From contig NZ_CP090978.1 in NCBI RefSeq assembly GCF_021513275.1, positions 1,302,001 to 1,366,000 of the forward strand: a stretch of 64,000 nt of DNA, written 5' to 3'. Positions within the stretch are counted from its first letter, which is position 1. Each line of letters starts with the position of its first letter. The position numbers and the translations under genes were made by a program. This DNA is from Paenibacillus hexagrammi. Lineage in GTDB: Bacteria; Bacillota; Bacilli; Paenibacillales; NBRC-103111. This document shows, in pieces, positions 25,449 through 35,274 of the stretch. The notes under the pieces were generated by a model. The model did not search any database and was not told the DNA's origin. It saw nothing but the letters and a program-made list of their open reading frames with translations.

Positions 25449-26639
25449 CTGTATATGGGTCTTGACGATCATGGAAGCCGGGTAAACGGTTGACTTACGG
25501 TAAGGCGCCACCGTTCCGGGAGAAGATGTCTTCCATAGGTAGGCGGCATATCGGACTGGATTTACGATGGATTGAATGCGTGCTTTTGTATCGCCGGTTC
25601 GTGAGAATATCGTTCGCCCCGGCTTGGAATTGACTTCTAGAATCCAAATTTGGCCGGACGTGTCAACTCCGAAATCAATGCCAAGCTCAGCAAGTCTTCC
25701 ATGTGAGGATTCCAGCGTGGAAGGAATGATTTCGGAAAGCTTGTAAAGAGTATCAACTAGGACGCCGGCTCTATTCTCGCCGAACTGTCCGGACAGAAAG
25801 GATAGAACTTCTAGAGCTTTGCCTCCCCCATGAAGGTTGGAGGTCACGCTTCCTGGCTGCCCTGCTCGTGCCGCCATACCTACGGTCTCCCATAGTCCTC
25901 TGCGATTCTTCTGTACAAAGCAGCGGATGTCATAGGCAGTTCCATCAGAGGTATGAAGCGGTAAATACTTTTGGACCAGATAAGGCCTTCGCCCTATCAA
26001 GCCGTGAAGATAACTCATACATTCAGTCCAGTCAGAGAATCGTACGTGCAATGGTACGTTACGGGAATCACGCCCATGGATGATGAAAGAGCGCATTCCA
26101 TCCGAATCGCTGACGACCTGCAGATGAACGGCGCCTTTCCCTTGACTGCCGCCTTGCGGCTTCAAGAATAGCTGCTGGCGTTCCTTCAGCCAGTCCTTCA
26201 GCATATACTCATCGGTGAATACGGCCGTTGCAGGCAAGTAAGGTGATAGCTCAGCTTCCTGCTGGAGCATTTGCTGTACTTCCCACTTGCCCTTAAGTCC
26301 GTAGCCCAAGAAGCGAACGCCTGGAGTTTCGCGCAGTTTACGCACATGGAACCGGTACTGCAGATAGGTGTCCTTTCCCGAAAAAAAGCAGCGGTCGTAG
26401 ATGAAAGAAGGGAGCGGGAACGTATCCTTTTTCCACGATCTAGTCTCATGAGCATAGGAATGCCCTGCTATTGTACGCTGCTGCCAATTGATTCGATTGG
26501 GCGAAAAGACGAACACTTGAATTCCTAAGGCATCTCCGGCCAGTGTCAGCTGCTCGTAGAATCGAGAGCTGGCAAAAGGCAGCCTACGCTTTAGCTCGGT
26601 CACCATAATCCCCAATAAAGGGGAAGCGTTACTCTGCAT
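25443..26639 (-). CDS. YheC/YheD family ATP-grasp protein (array gene 2)
   Basis: 398-residue short-form protein. ATP-grasp elements: LFLKPQGGSQGKGAVHL (about 158), DIRCFVQKNRRGLWET (about 236) and IWILEVNSKPGRT (about 340). It has a short C-terminal tail beyond the fold. ATG start at 26639 with GAGGTGA, overlapping the stop region of gene 1 (9 bp gap), so genes 1 and 2 are clearly co-transcribed. The enzymatic role of the family is not known; attachment to the spore coat is inferred from B. subtilis. Confidence 0.88.
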   Translation of the reverse strand: MQSNASPLLGIMVTELKRRLPFASSRFYEQLTLAGDALGIQVFVFSPNRINWQQRTIAGHSYAHETRSWKKDTFPLPSFIYDRCFFSGKDTYLQYRFHVRKLRETPGVRFLGYGLKGKWEVQQMLQQEAELSPYLPATAVFTDEYMLKDWLKERQQLFLKPQGGSQGKGAVHLQVVSDSDGMRSFIIHGRDSRNVPLHVRFSDWTECMSYLHGLIGRRPYLVQKYLPLHTSDGTAYDIRCFVQKNRRGLWETVGMAARAGQPGSVTSNLHGGGKALEVLSFLSGQFGENRAGVLVDTLYKLSEIIPSTLESSHGRLAELGIDFGVDTSGQIWILEVNSKPGRTIFSRTGDTKARIQSIVNPVRYAAYLWKTSSPGTVAPYRKSTVYPASMIVKTHIQG

Positions 26640-26648
26640 GAAATCACC

Positions 26649-28015
26649 TCAGAACTTCGCTAGATATCGCGCATACTGAACGACTTGTTTCACGGATGGA
26701 CGGATTTTACGTTCCGTGAGGGGTGTATTGTCATCTTTGGAAGGTTTGGAGTTAACCTCCAAAAGCCATACCTTTCCGCTTTTATCGACGGCTAAATCGA
26801 TGCCCAGCTCGCCGAAATGGTTAGGGATTTGGGTTTCGACCCCTTTGGCAATATCCAAAGCGGCCTTGCGCAGACGGCCGAAGGCAGCTACTTTTCCCTG
26901 CGCGGATAAGGATGACTTACCCAAGGCTCCCTTCACAGTACTCAAGGTGCCGCCGCGCGCCAGATTGGACACGAAATGCTGGTTGCCCGCGATTCGGCCG
27001 ACAATGGATGTGATGGCCCATTGGCCTTGAGGCCCCTTTGTACAAGTGCGCGAAAGTCGACGGGTCTGCCTTCTACGGTAATCAAATCCAGCCCTTGTTG
27101 AATCTGATAGCGCTGCGTCTTGAGCTTGCCCGAGATAGCTTGAAATACCCCGGATACGGACGGAAACGATTGCTTTCGCACTCCGTTCAGATTCGTATAG
27201 TGACAGGTATAGGTATTGCCGCTTTCACGACGAACCCGTATGATGCCTTTGCCTAGACTTCCTGTTATCGGTTTGAGGAATAATACAGGATGCTTCGCGG
27301 CCATGGATTTCAGCATCTGATAATTTTTAAAAAGATGGGATTCGGGCAGATAAGCATGAAGGGAGCTATCCTTGCGAAGCGCATCGAACACTTCCGTTTT
27401 ATTCAAGTACTTTTCATTAAAGATATGGCTGTTAAAGCGGGTTTTGGCGTCGTTCATGAATTGTTGGACATTTGTCATGTTTTCATATTTACGTGAGGTG
27501 AGGCGGTTATAAATCACATTGGGTATCGGAAACGTTTTTTTGCTCCATGAACCATTGGCATAAGAGTAGGCGGACACACTCTGGGCTCCGCCCCGCATCT
27601 CGGATGGAGGAAAGAAGACCACCATAGCGCCGAACATCTCACTCGCATCCGTCATTTCCTTACAAAAGGCGGTGATAGCGCCAAAGGGCCGGTCCGGGGA
27701 ACCAGAATGAACACGGCTGATCATCACGCCTATTAGAGGCCCTATGGCTAAGGTGCCGCCTTTATAGTGAAGGCATAGCTGAGCGCCGTGATGAAGCCCG
27801 AGTTTGGATGCGAGTGCGGGATTCACTCGCAGCGTTTTGGAGAGGGCTGCTGAGACGACCCGCACATCCTGTTTGGTTGAACCAAACCGAAGTGTAATCG
27901 TTTGATTGGTTGGGATTTTCCAATTCTTGACAATGGCTTCACTTAGAACAATGGTCCGATCATCCAAATAGATGCTGGTGCCATGAATAGATATCCCAAT
28001 TTTCGTCCTGGTCAA
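26649..28015 (-). CDS. YheC/YheD family ATP-grasp protein, long form, frame interrupted (array gene 1)
   Basis: First gene of the array. The N-terminal 340 or so residues, with the extra N-terminal domain and FLKPITGSLGKGIIRV, are in one frame; the C-terminal part (SNLARGGTLSTVKGALG ... VWLLEVNSKPSKD) is in another. One missing base in the run at 27033-27039 (A or G on the coding strand) restores RALVQKGPQGQWAI, matching the other four copies. The corrected protein has 455 residues, the same as gene 3. TTG start at 28015 behind AAGGAGTG. The 272-bp upstream region is shared with the divergent dioxygenase gene. Confidence 0.87.
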
Positions 28016-28287
28016 TAGCGAACACTCCTTCCAGCATCAAAAATGGCATTGCTTAAGCAGAGTAAACTACTCCATCATATGAGGACATATATCCCTTGGT
28101 GCTTAGGAGTCGATTCGAAAGTAGGGGGGGATAAGCCCAACTGCTGCACAAATATGACTTATTCGAGCGGCCGAAGTGGCGTCTAATCGGTGTAAGACAT
28201 TCTATTTTCCTTGACAGAATCTATTTATTATTATAAAGTTACTTACATAACATTAGTGAATTTAAATTAATTAGGGGGTGTTGCCTG

Positions 28288-29050
28288 ATGTTTCCTTCTT
28301 TATTCTTAGCCCACGGATCTCCTATGCTTGCAATTGAGCAGACGCCGTATACGGATTTTCTAGCCGATCTGGGTACTCGCTACAAGCCGAAGGCTATTGT
28401 GATTTTTACCGCTCACTGGGAAAAAGAGATCCTGACGATTTCCGCTCATGACAACATATATGAAACGATTTACGACTTCGGCGGGTTCCCCGATGAGCTG
28501 TATCAGCAAACCTATCCCGCGAAGGGATCGGTGTCTACTGCCGCTTTGGTGGAAGAGAGACTGCGCAGCCACGGCATTGACGTCCGCAGGGATGAATCAA
28601 GGGGCCTTGATCACGGCTCATGGACTCTATTGTCCAGAATGTATCCGAAGGCAGACATTCCTGTTGTGCAGGTGTCCGTCCATCCCTATCTAGCACCGCA
28701 GCAGCAGTATGCGATCGGAGAGGCTCTGCGGGGGCTGGGGAGAGGAAGGAATCTTGATCATTGGCAGCGGAGTTACCGTTCATAACCTGCGCATCATCAA
28801 ATGGGGACAACAAACACCAGAGTCGTGGGCCGTTGAGTTTGATGACTGGCTTATTGCGAATATGCAAGCCGCAAACACACAAGCTCTGTTTCAATATGAA
28901 GCCTTGGCGCCTCACGCAAGGTTAGCCGTCCCGCGGCCGGAGCATTTTGTTCCTCTATTCATCGCCATGGGGAGCGGCAGCGGAGATCCAGAAGTGATTC
29001 ATCGCAGCTACGATCTTGGAACTTTAAGCTATTTATGCATGAAATTCTAA
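28288..29050 (+). CDS. LigB/DODA-type class III extradiol dioxygenase, frame interrupted
   Basis: Non-haem iron ring-cleavage dioxygenase family (4,5-DOPA dioxygenase/YgiD-like). The first frame shows SLFLAHGSPM with a metal His near residue 9, FTAHWE, and the DHGSWTLL segment with another ligand His. It ends just after YAIGEALRGLG; the family continues in the next frame with EEGILIIGSGVTVHNL through RPEHFVPLFIAMGSG to 29050. Removing one G from the G4 run at 28737-28740 gives ALRGLGEEGILIIGSG and a normal 253-residue protein. ATG 28288 behind TTAGGGGGTG. A TTGACA lies at about 28213 with an AT-rich downstream segment. Substrate unknown. Confidence 0.87.
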
Positions 29051-29057
29051 TAGAATT

Positions 29058-29094
29058 GCCGGCAAGGCTTGGACAGCCTTGGCCGGCTTTTTTT
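29058..29094 (+). terminator. Terminator after the dioxygenase gene
   Basis: GCCGGC...AAGGCTT and AGCCTT...GCCGGC arms (29058-29087) followed by seven T. Confidence 0.88.
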
Positions 29095-29197
29095 ACTCAG
29101 TAAACATTCAGCGCGGCTTAAGGAAGAATTCATGGTTGTGGACCATAATGAGATCTATAGATAGTCCAAATCATAAAAGAAAAAAGGAAGATGCCTC

Positions 29198-29692
29198 ATG
29201 AAAAAAACATCCAAGTGGTTGAAATGGCAGGTAGGAGCTGTGGTTATCGTTCTTCTATTCTTCTTGTTCCAAGAGGTTAAAGATAGTCCGCAATTCCAGA
29301 AAGCCCAGCAGCAAATGGCGCAATCCTCGCAGAAGGCAACGGATAAAGAGCCTTTATACGCCGATAGTAATCGGACGCCTTCCACACAAGGGATTCAGGG
29401 CTTACAAGGCACAGAAGGCTCGCAAAGGGACAAGAGAACAAGTAACAATACTTTTTCAAGGGAAGGTAAAAGACACGGAATGCAGCAGCGGGGCGGCAAT
29501 GACCGGAGCAATGGTTCGAACTTTGGCAGCAGCAATAGCTCCGGCTCCAGCGGTGATGGATTAAATTCCGGCAGCGGCAGTAGCGGATCGAGTTCCATCG
29601 GGCGTAACAATGGATCGAGCTCTATTCCGAATTCGGGCTCCTCTTCCTCTTCTTCGTCCGTACAGTCGCATAGCAGAACACAAGCTTCTTAA
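29198..29692 (+). CDS. Membrane-anchored Ser/Gly/Asn-rich low-complexity protein
   Basis: 164 residues. A Lys/Trp-rich start is followed by one hydrophobic helix (VGAVVIVLLFFLFQ, about residues 12-25), then a hydrophilic Gln/Ser region. Residues about 100-160 are dominated by Ser, Gly and Asn (SNSSGSSGDG, SGSGSSGSSS, SSSSSSV). No cysteine, FMN-binding or other domain is visible, and there is no ApbE flavinylation motif. It is the first of three genes (with apbE and a haem-b-like membrane protein) and may be an anchored extracytoplasmic partner. Function unknown. Confidence 0.75.
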   Translation: MKKTSKWLKWQVGAVVIVLLFFLFQEVKDSPQFQKAQQQMAQSSQKATDKEPLYADSNRTPSTQGIQGLQGTEGSQRDKRTSNNTFSREGKRHGMQQRGGNDRSNGSNFGSSNSSGSSGDGLNSGSGSSGSSSIGRNNGSSSIPNSGSSSSSSSVQSHSRTQAS

Positions 29693-29729
29693 TTGGTGAT
29701 CGTAAATTTAGTATGAAAGGTAGATCAGC

Positions 29730-30719
29730 ATGGACGTACTTCGATTTCGCGGCATGAATACCGACATAGAAGCCCAGTTAGACCCATGGGAAAAGACGCA
29801 GCCATTTGACGTACATCCGGTACAAGCTTGGTTTGAACGCTCTGAGAGCCGATTTAGCCGGTTTCGTCCGGACAGTGAGCTCTCCAATCTGAATGACAGA
29901 GCGGGAGAGCGCTGCCTGGTATCCGCTCCTATGTTGAATGTGTTGGAGCTGTCGGACTATTACCAGAAGCTGACCTCAGGATTATTTACGGTATTCCTCT
30001 ATCATCGTATGATGCAGCTAGGTTACTCCCGGTCTTTTGAACAGATCGGTAGCGAAAGCGTCGAGCTTCTTTCTGATAAGACAACGACAGGAAAGAACTT
30101 TGATATGGAACTGGATCCTCGTATGCAGTCTGTTAGACTATCCTCCTCTGGAAAGCTCGATTTAGGGGGTATTGTCAAAGGCTGGACCGTAAAAGAAGCG
30201 GCGGCCATGATGCGTGAGCAGTACGGCTGCAGGAAGGGACTTATCAATGCTGGAGGGGATTTGGAGGTCTGGGGAGCAACAAACGCGGAGCCTTGGTTGA
30301 TTGCCGTAGCGAATCCTAACGGAGAAACGCAAAAAGAAATTATTCTAGAATTGACGAACGGAGCCGCCGCTACCTCCAGTACATTACGAAGAAAATGGCT
30401 GACAAATCGGGGAACCATGCATCATTTGGTCGATCCTCGAACCATGGAACCGTCTGCTAACACTGTCGTCCAGTGTACGGTTGTAGGGAAAAACCTGATT
30501 GATTGCGAGGTTTGGGCAAAGGTTCTGTGTGTGGCAGGTGTGGAAGAGGGGATTCCTTTATTCCAGAAGCAGACAGCAGGACTTGAAGCACTGCTGTACA
30601 CGAATGACGGTAAGCTTCATTATATTCCGTCTTCCCGAATTCGCACCCAAACCAGATGGCATGGACTTGTAGCGGATGTCATTCATGATGATGGTAAAGA
30701 AAGGATTGAGTGTATATGA
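29730..30719 (+). CDS. apbE: FAD:protein FMN transferase (ApbE family)
   Basis: 329-residue enzyme that attaches FMN to Thr/Ser of target flavoproteins using FAD and Mg2+. Family motifs: ESRFSRFRPDSELS (about residues 34-47), LDLGGIVKGW (about 145-154), INAGGDLEVWG (about 173-183) and a modified HHLVDPRT (about 231-238). No signal peptide or lipobox is seen, so unlike many ApbE proteins it would be cytosolic. It overlaps the next gene by four bases (ATGA). No protein with an obvious FMN_bind domain lies in the window, so its target is unknown. Confidence 0.9.
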   Translation: MDVLRFRGMNTDIEAQLDPWEKTQPFDVHPVQAWFERSESRFSRFRPDSELSNLNDRAGERCLVSAPMLNVLELSDYYQKLTSGLFTVFLYHRMMQLGYSRSFEQIGSESVELLSDKTTTGKNFDMELDPRMQSVRLSSSGKLDLGGIVKGWTVKEAAAMMREQYGCRKGLINAGGDLEVWGATNAEPWLIAVANPNGETQKEIILELTNGAAATSSTLRRKWLTNRGTMHHLVDPRTMEPSANTVVQCTVVGKNLIDCEVWAKVLCVAGVEEGIPLFQKQTAGLEALLYTNDGKLHYIPSSRIRTQTRWHGLVADVIHDDGKERIECI

Positions 30720-31294
30720 TAGATTTTCTGGTAAATATGCCCACATGGAACTTGATACGAATATTTGGAATTGCTTCATATTTATGCTTGTTTCTCGGTA
30801 TGGTGCTTGGAATCAGCTATTCATTTCCGAGCTTGAAGTCTAAGAGGGCACAGCTGCTGAAATGGCATACGGGTACCAACATTACAGGGACTTTACTCGC
30901 TTTATTGCACGCTATGTTATTAATCATTGATGTGTATATGCCATTTAGCTGGATGGACATTATAGTGCCGTTTCACGCCAGCAACTCCACGGTCTTAAAT
31001 GCGCTCGGCACCATCGCCTTTTATGGCTTGATTGTTGTCTTGCTTACGTCGGATTTGCGTAACAAGCTGGGCAGAAAGGTTTGGTTGGCATTCCATTTTT
31101 TATCCTATCCATTGTTCGTCTTGGCTCTTATTCATGGACTTTTCGAAGGAACGGACAGCTCCAATATCTTGATTAAGCTGATGTATTATGTCTCAGCGGC
31201 TGTGCTGGTTGGTTTAACGGTTGCACGTGCTACCGAATCCCGCGGCAAAACCAAAGTGTCGGTGGGTCCTGTAAAGCATGTGAAAAATGTGTAA
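30716..31294 (+). CDS. Ferric reductase-like transmembrane protein
   Basis: 192-residue protein with six hydrophobic helices. Histidines in KWHTGTNITGTLLALLHAML and, further on, LAFHFLSYPLFVLALIHGLF have the spacing of paired haem-b ligands in the ferric reductase/MsrQ-like family. Start is ATG 30716, overlapping the apbE TGA (ATGA), which signals translational coupling. With ApbE it probably forms a membrane electron-transfer unit; no flavin or NAD(P)H-binding domain is fused to it. Confidence 0.8.
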   Translation: MIDFLVNMPTWNLIRIFGIASYLCLFLGMVLGISYSFPSLKSKRAQLLKWHTGTNITGTLLALLHAMLLIIDVYMPFSWMDIIVPFHASNSTVLNALGTIAFYGLIVVLLTSDLRNKLGRKVWLAFHFLSYPLFVLALIHGLFEGTDSSNILIKLMYYVSAAVLVGLTVARATESRGKTKVSVGPVKHVKNV

Positions 31295-31369
31295 AGGACT
31301 TCTTATTGCGAACGTGCTAAAATAGTTCTATTTCATAGAATGTGGAAAGAAATAGGACGGTGGAAGATT

Positions 31370-32547
31370 ATGCCTAAAAACAGTTTGATGGAATTAGGAT
31401 TCGCATCATTTAAGCTAGGGCTCACCTCTTTTGGTGGGCCTATTGCGCATATTGGTTATTTTCGAGAGGAGTATGTACATAAGCGAAAATGGCTTTCGGA
31501 GGAGGAATATGCTGATCTTGTTGCTCTAAGCCAATTTCTTCCGGGTCCGGCCAGCAGCCAAGTTGGGATCGGAATCGGCTGGATGCGTGGAGGATTATGG
31601 GGCGCTTTCATTGCATGGTTAGGCTTTACTTTACCCTCGGCGGTTGTGCTTGCACTATTTGCTATGCTGTATCTAAAGCTGCAATGGACAAATTTGCCGT
31701 GGGTTCATGGTTTAAAGTTGGCGGCTGTGGCTGTTGTGACTCAGGCTGTTTGGGGAATGGGGAAAAGCTTGACCCCCGATAAACAAAGGCTGACGATTGC
31801 CATCGCGGCGGCCGGCTTGTCTCTGATGGTTCATTCAGCATGGACTCAGCTGCTATTCATTGGTTTAGGAGCACTGCTCGGGATCTATTTGGGCACAGTC
31901 TCTGACACATTCGAATCAGAGAAAATGAATCCTCCCAAACCCAATACTGCGATTTCTAGATTATCGCTTTCGATGCTGTGTTTATTCATGCTTCTGCTTT
32001 TGCTGCTTCCCGCTATCCGCTTGTTGGCCCCTACGCTGACGCTGAGCCTGATTGAAAGTTTTTATCGCGCCGGATCGTTGGTTTTGGAGGCGGGCATGTC
32101 GTGCTGCCCTTGCTCGAGCAAAGCATGGTTCTACCAGGGTGGCTTACTCATGAACAATTTTTGGCAGGATATGCGGCTGCGCAGGCTGTACCGGGACCCT
32201 TATTTACTTTTGCCGCCTACTTGGGGTACATGCTGAAGGGATGGACGGGCGCCTGCTTGGCGATTCTTGCTATATTCCTCCCAGCATTTTTGCTTATGGT
32301 CGGTGCCATCCCATTTTGGGCCCGATGGCGAAAGCTGCGGACAGTCAGAAGAGCTATGTGGGGAGTCAATGCTGTCGTCGTAGGCATTTTATTGGCTGCG
32401 CTCTATGATCCAGTTTGGGTGAACGCAGTGCAATCGGCTCTTGATTTTTGTGTGGTGCTGTTCCTCTTTCTTGGACTTCATTTCTGGAAGCTGCCTCCCT
32501 GGATGATTGTGCTGGCTGCGGCTTTTAGCGGATTTCTGATTCTGTAA
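31370..32547 (+). CDS. chrA: Chromate transporter ChrA (CHR family), frame interrupted
   Basis: Two-domain CHR-family membrane protein for chromate efflux. First half: FKLGLTSFGGPIAHIGYF (signature) and LSQFLPGPASSQVGIGIGW. Second half: VVLPLLEQSMV, LAGYAAAQAVPGPLFTFAAYLG. The frame breaks at about 32082; one extra T in the T4 run (32082-32085) restores SLVFGGGHVVLPLLE, the conserved FGGG motif of domain 2. The corrected protein is 392 residues, a normal size. Start taken as ATG 31370 behind GGTGGAAG; ATG 31340 has no SD. Confidence 0.88.
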
Positions 32548-32624
32548 GTTTCGTGTATTGCTTCCATCTTGGAAACTAACTATAGTAGAAGGTGATTAAG
32601 AACGAAAAGAGGCAAATTGACATC

Positions 32625-33686
32625 ATGGCAAAAGCAAAAATTACCGAACTGGACATCGTAAGAGCACTGGCAATTATTGCCGTGGTTATCATTCACGTTA
32701 CATCAGACAGCACTGTGGACCCCGCTTTACTTGGCAGCGGCACACAACTTATGAGTTTGTTTTTGAACAAAATCAGCTATTTCGCCGTACCTGTATTTAT
32801 TTTTATAAGCGGGATTGTGCTTTTTTATATTTACATAGACAGATGGAGTGCCAAACAAGCCGGCGTTTTTTATTGGAAACGAGTCAGGCAAGTGTTGGTG
32901 CCCTATATTTTATGGTCGTTCTTCTACTATCTTTATAATCCCTGGCTTTGGACGCCGAGCCACCCGATTCATGTGAATTTTAGAGAGTTTTTAGGTCAGC
33001 TGAAATGGGCGGATTCCGGCTATCATCTCTATTTTATGATTATTATCGTTCAGTTTTATGTGCTGTTTCCACTTCTAGTAGCTGCAGCTAGAGCTTTCCA
33101 TTGGTTTCGCCAAACACTGGCCATCTGGGGGCTTCTGATTCAAAGTGGCGTCTATGTGTATAATCATTGGTACGGGAGCATCCCGCATAAAGCGGAGCTG
33201 TGCATCACCTATTTCGGTTTTTTCCTTGTTGGAGGCGCCATCGGAAGCAGCTATGGGCAGTTTCGAGCCTGGCTGGACCGCAATAAGGGCTGGGTACTGC
33301 CGGTAACGTTCCTGAGTGGAGTCAGCTACGCCCTGCTGTTTATTGCTGCACAACATGGCTATTCGATCGAAAATACATGGTTTGAGCTAACATGGGTGAT
33401 TTACAGTATTGGAGCAGGAGTTAGCTTCATATGGCTGGCTGCCCAAATGGAGAGAGCCTTGCCCAAAGCGGCCGGTTTCTTTACTTCGCTCGGTGCCGTT
33501 TCCTTTGGCGTGTATCTCATGCATCCAGCCTTGCTGTCAGCTTGGAAGTATAAGGTCCATATGCCGGGCTCGATTATATGGTACAACTTGTATAACGTAA
33601 TTGCAGGGATACTCATTATCGCAATTCCTTGGATCTTAACGAATGGTTACCGCGGTGGAATCAAATTGCTGAAAAGGAAGGCATAA
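32625..33686 (+). CDS. Acyltransferase family 3 membrane protein
   Basis: Membrane O-acyltransferase of the acyltransferase-3 (OafA/YrhL-like) family, about 353 residues and ten hydrophobic helices. The N-terminal signature is [19 protein letters not shown] with the catalytic His in the first helix, and the helix-2 Arg is in [13 protein letters not shown] (about 85-97). Such proteins acetylate surface polysaccharides or other glycans; substrate unknown. Start is uncertain: ATG 32625 with a distant AAAGAGG, or GTG 32592. Confidence 0.85.
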   Translation: MAKAKITELDIVRALAIIAVVIIHVTSDSTVDPALLGSGTQLMSLFLNKISYFAVPVFIFISGIVLFYIYIDRWSAKQAGVFYWKRVRQVLVPYILWSFFYYLYNPWLWTPSHPIHVNFREFLGQLKWADSGYHLYFMIIIVQFYVLFPLLVAAARAFHWFRQTLAIWGLLIQSGVYVYNHWYGSIPHKAELCITYFGFFLVGGAIGSSYGQFRAWLDRNKGWVLPVTFLSGVSYALLFIAAQHGYSIENTWFELTWVIYSIGAGVSFIWLAAQMERALPKAAGFFTSLGAVSFGVYLMHPALLSAWKYKVHMPGSIIWYNLYNVIAGILIIAIPWILTNGYRGGIKLLKRKA

Positions 33687-33695
33687 GAGCTCGCT

Positions 33696-33743
33696 AAGGA
33701 GAGTGCGCCCATGTTGTTCATGGACGGGCATTGCTCCTTTTTT
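33696..33743 (+). terminator. Terminator after the acyltransferase gene
   Basis: AAGGAG / GCTCCTT outer stem and GCCCATG / CATG-GA-CGGGC inner stem, followed by TTTTTT. Confidence 0.85.
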
Positions 33744-33897
33744 ATTTGAATCCCTGCTGATTTCTAGGAGCCGGACAGCGGCTCCCGTATCGGGGATACT
33801 TTCTTGAATAATCCCAATACGGATTGTGACGGAGGTATCACGCAGGCATGATAGCAAAAAAATATAATGGAATTCATACATATCGGGGGTATTGAAC

Positions 33898-34632
33898 ATG
33901 AATGATGTTATTTCGCTGCTGCAAGCACACCGTTCTATTCGCAAATTTACTAAAGCTCCGGTTGCGGAGGAGCAGCGCCGCGCCATCCTTACGGCTGCTC
34001 AAGCGGCTTCGACATCCAGTAATATGCAGGCATACAGTGTGATTAGCGTAACGGACGAAGCATTGAAGTCTGAGCTTGCGGAGCTCGCTGGCAATCAGGT
34101 CTACATTAAGGAGTGTCCGCTCTTTCTCGTCTGGTGCGCAGACCTGCACCGCTACGAGCAGGCCGTCCGGCTTCACTCGGACGCGCCCGTGACCGGCAAC
34201 GCTGAGAATTTCATCGTTGCCACCGTGGATGCCGCATTAGCTGCGCAAAATGCGGCCGTTGCCGCCGAGTCGCTAGGCCTCGGCGTCGTCTATATCGGCG
34301 GGCTGCGCAACCAGCCCGCCGAGGTCTCCCGGCTGCTGCAGCTGCCGCAGCTCGTATACCCCGTCTTCGGCATGTGTATCGGCATGCCGGACCAGGAGCC
34401 GCTGCTGCGCCCGCGGCTCCCACTGGAAGCCGTGTACCATGAGAACCGGTACACGGCTGAGAAGCAGCACACCGCCATCGCAGACTACGATGAGTCGATC
34501 CGCTCCTATATGAAGGAGCGGACGGGTGGCAAGGTCAGTACGGTGTGGTCCAAAGAAATGGCGGCCAAGGCACTGCGGCCGCGCGAGCATATGAAAGCCT
34601 TTCTTAGCACGCAAGGCTTTAACATGGATTGA
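33898..34632 (+). CDS. nfsA: NADPH-dependent nitroreductase/FMN reductase (NfsA family)
   Basis: 244-residue flavin enzyme of the nitroreductase fold (NfsA/Frp type). Motifs: LQAHRSIRKFTKAPV (FMN-phosphate contacts, about residues 7-21), AQAASTSSNMQAYSV (about 38-52), AAQNAAVAAESLGLGVVYIGGLRN (in two stretches, about 115-140) and PVFGMCIGMP (about 158-167). It reduces nitro compounds, quinones or free flavin in the cytosol. ATG 33898 is preferred to TTG 33892 by spacing from GGGGG at 33883. Codons in 34130-34440 are nearly all G/C-ending, unlike the flanks. Confidence 0.9.
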   Translation: MNDVISLLQAHRSIRKFTKAPVAEEQRRAILTAAQAASTSSNMQAYSVISVTDEALKSELAELAGNQVYIKECPLFLVWCADLHRYEQAVRLHSDAPVTGNAENFIVATVDAALAAQNAAVAAESLGLGVVYIGGLRNQPAEVSRLLQLPQLVYPVFGMCIGMPDQEPLLRPRLPLEAVYHENRYTAEKQHTAIADYDESIRSYMKERTGGKVSTVWSKEMAAKALRPREHMKAFLSTQGFNMD

Positions 34633-34733
34633 CTTGCATTTTGCTCATAAACGAAGAACTTGTCTCATATATTGGATAACAAGAAGCTGTTACCGAGCTC
34701 ATATCCGTTATAACCGAGAGGAGTGCTTTTCGT

Positions 34734-35012
34734 TTGAAAGGGTTCAAAAATGTCATTTATATGAGTGCGGCTCTGGGCATGCTGTTCTACTCCGTTCCCA
34801 AGCTGCAATTCTCCGAGGGCTTGTCACTGCCCATGATTTTTAGCCTAGTTTGGATCGCCATGGCACTGCTCGTAGTTGCAGCTCATCTGCACCAAATTCT
34901 TGGTGTAGACGAAGAGAGACGTAAGGAGCTGACACGCATCAACCGGATGAAAAAATGGCAGATGGAGCAAGCACTCCAAGGCCGTAAGAAGATTTTACAA
35001 TTCCGCAAGTAA
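34734..35012 (+). CDS. Conserved hypothetical small membrane protein
   Basis: 92 residues, TTG start at 34734 behind GAGAGGAG. Two hydrophobic helices (about residues 6-22 and 33-54) are followed by a basic, charged C-terminal tail (ERRKELTRINRMKKWQ). No recognised domain. It sits between the nitroreductase gene and a terminator, upstream of ytoI. I do not recognise the family and no function can be given. Confidence 0.7.
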   Translation: MKGFKNVIYMSAALGMLFYSVPKLQFSEGLSLPMIFSLVWIAMALLVVAAHLHQILGVDEERRKELTRINRMKKWQMEQALQGRKKILQFRK

Positions 35013-35099
35013 CACAATAGGAAGTACTCAGACTGTTGATAAATCCAATGAAGAGCTGAGCCCCGTCATGAATCCGAATGGTTCAATAGTCTAACAACA

Positions 35100-35140
35100 A
35101 AAGCGTTCTTTCCTTTTGAGGGGAAAGGGCGCTTTATTTC
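35100..35140 (+). terminator. Terminator upstream of ytoI
   Basis: AAAGCG...CTTTCC pairs with GGGAAAG...CGCTTT (35100-35135), tail ATTTCT. Confidence 0.75.
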
Positions 35141-35200
35141 TACGGGGACGTATGCTAAGATGAAGTGTGTAGAACATTTGTTCCCTAGTTGTTCTGGGCG

Positions 35201-35229
35201 TTGTCCTGCAGAGCGGAACCCCCTATAAT
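35201..35229 (+). promoter_or_regulatory. SigA promoter of ytoI
   Basis: TTGTCC (35201-35206), 17-bp spacer, perfect TATAAT (35224-35229), 46 bp before the ytoI start. Confidence 0.65.
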
Positions 35230-35274
35230 AATAGTACAGAAGTGCAACAGAGTTTCTTTGATGGGGTGTAACAG

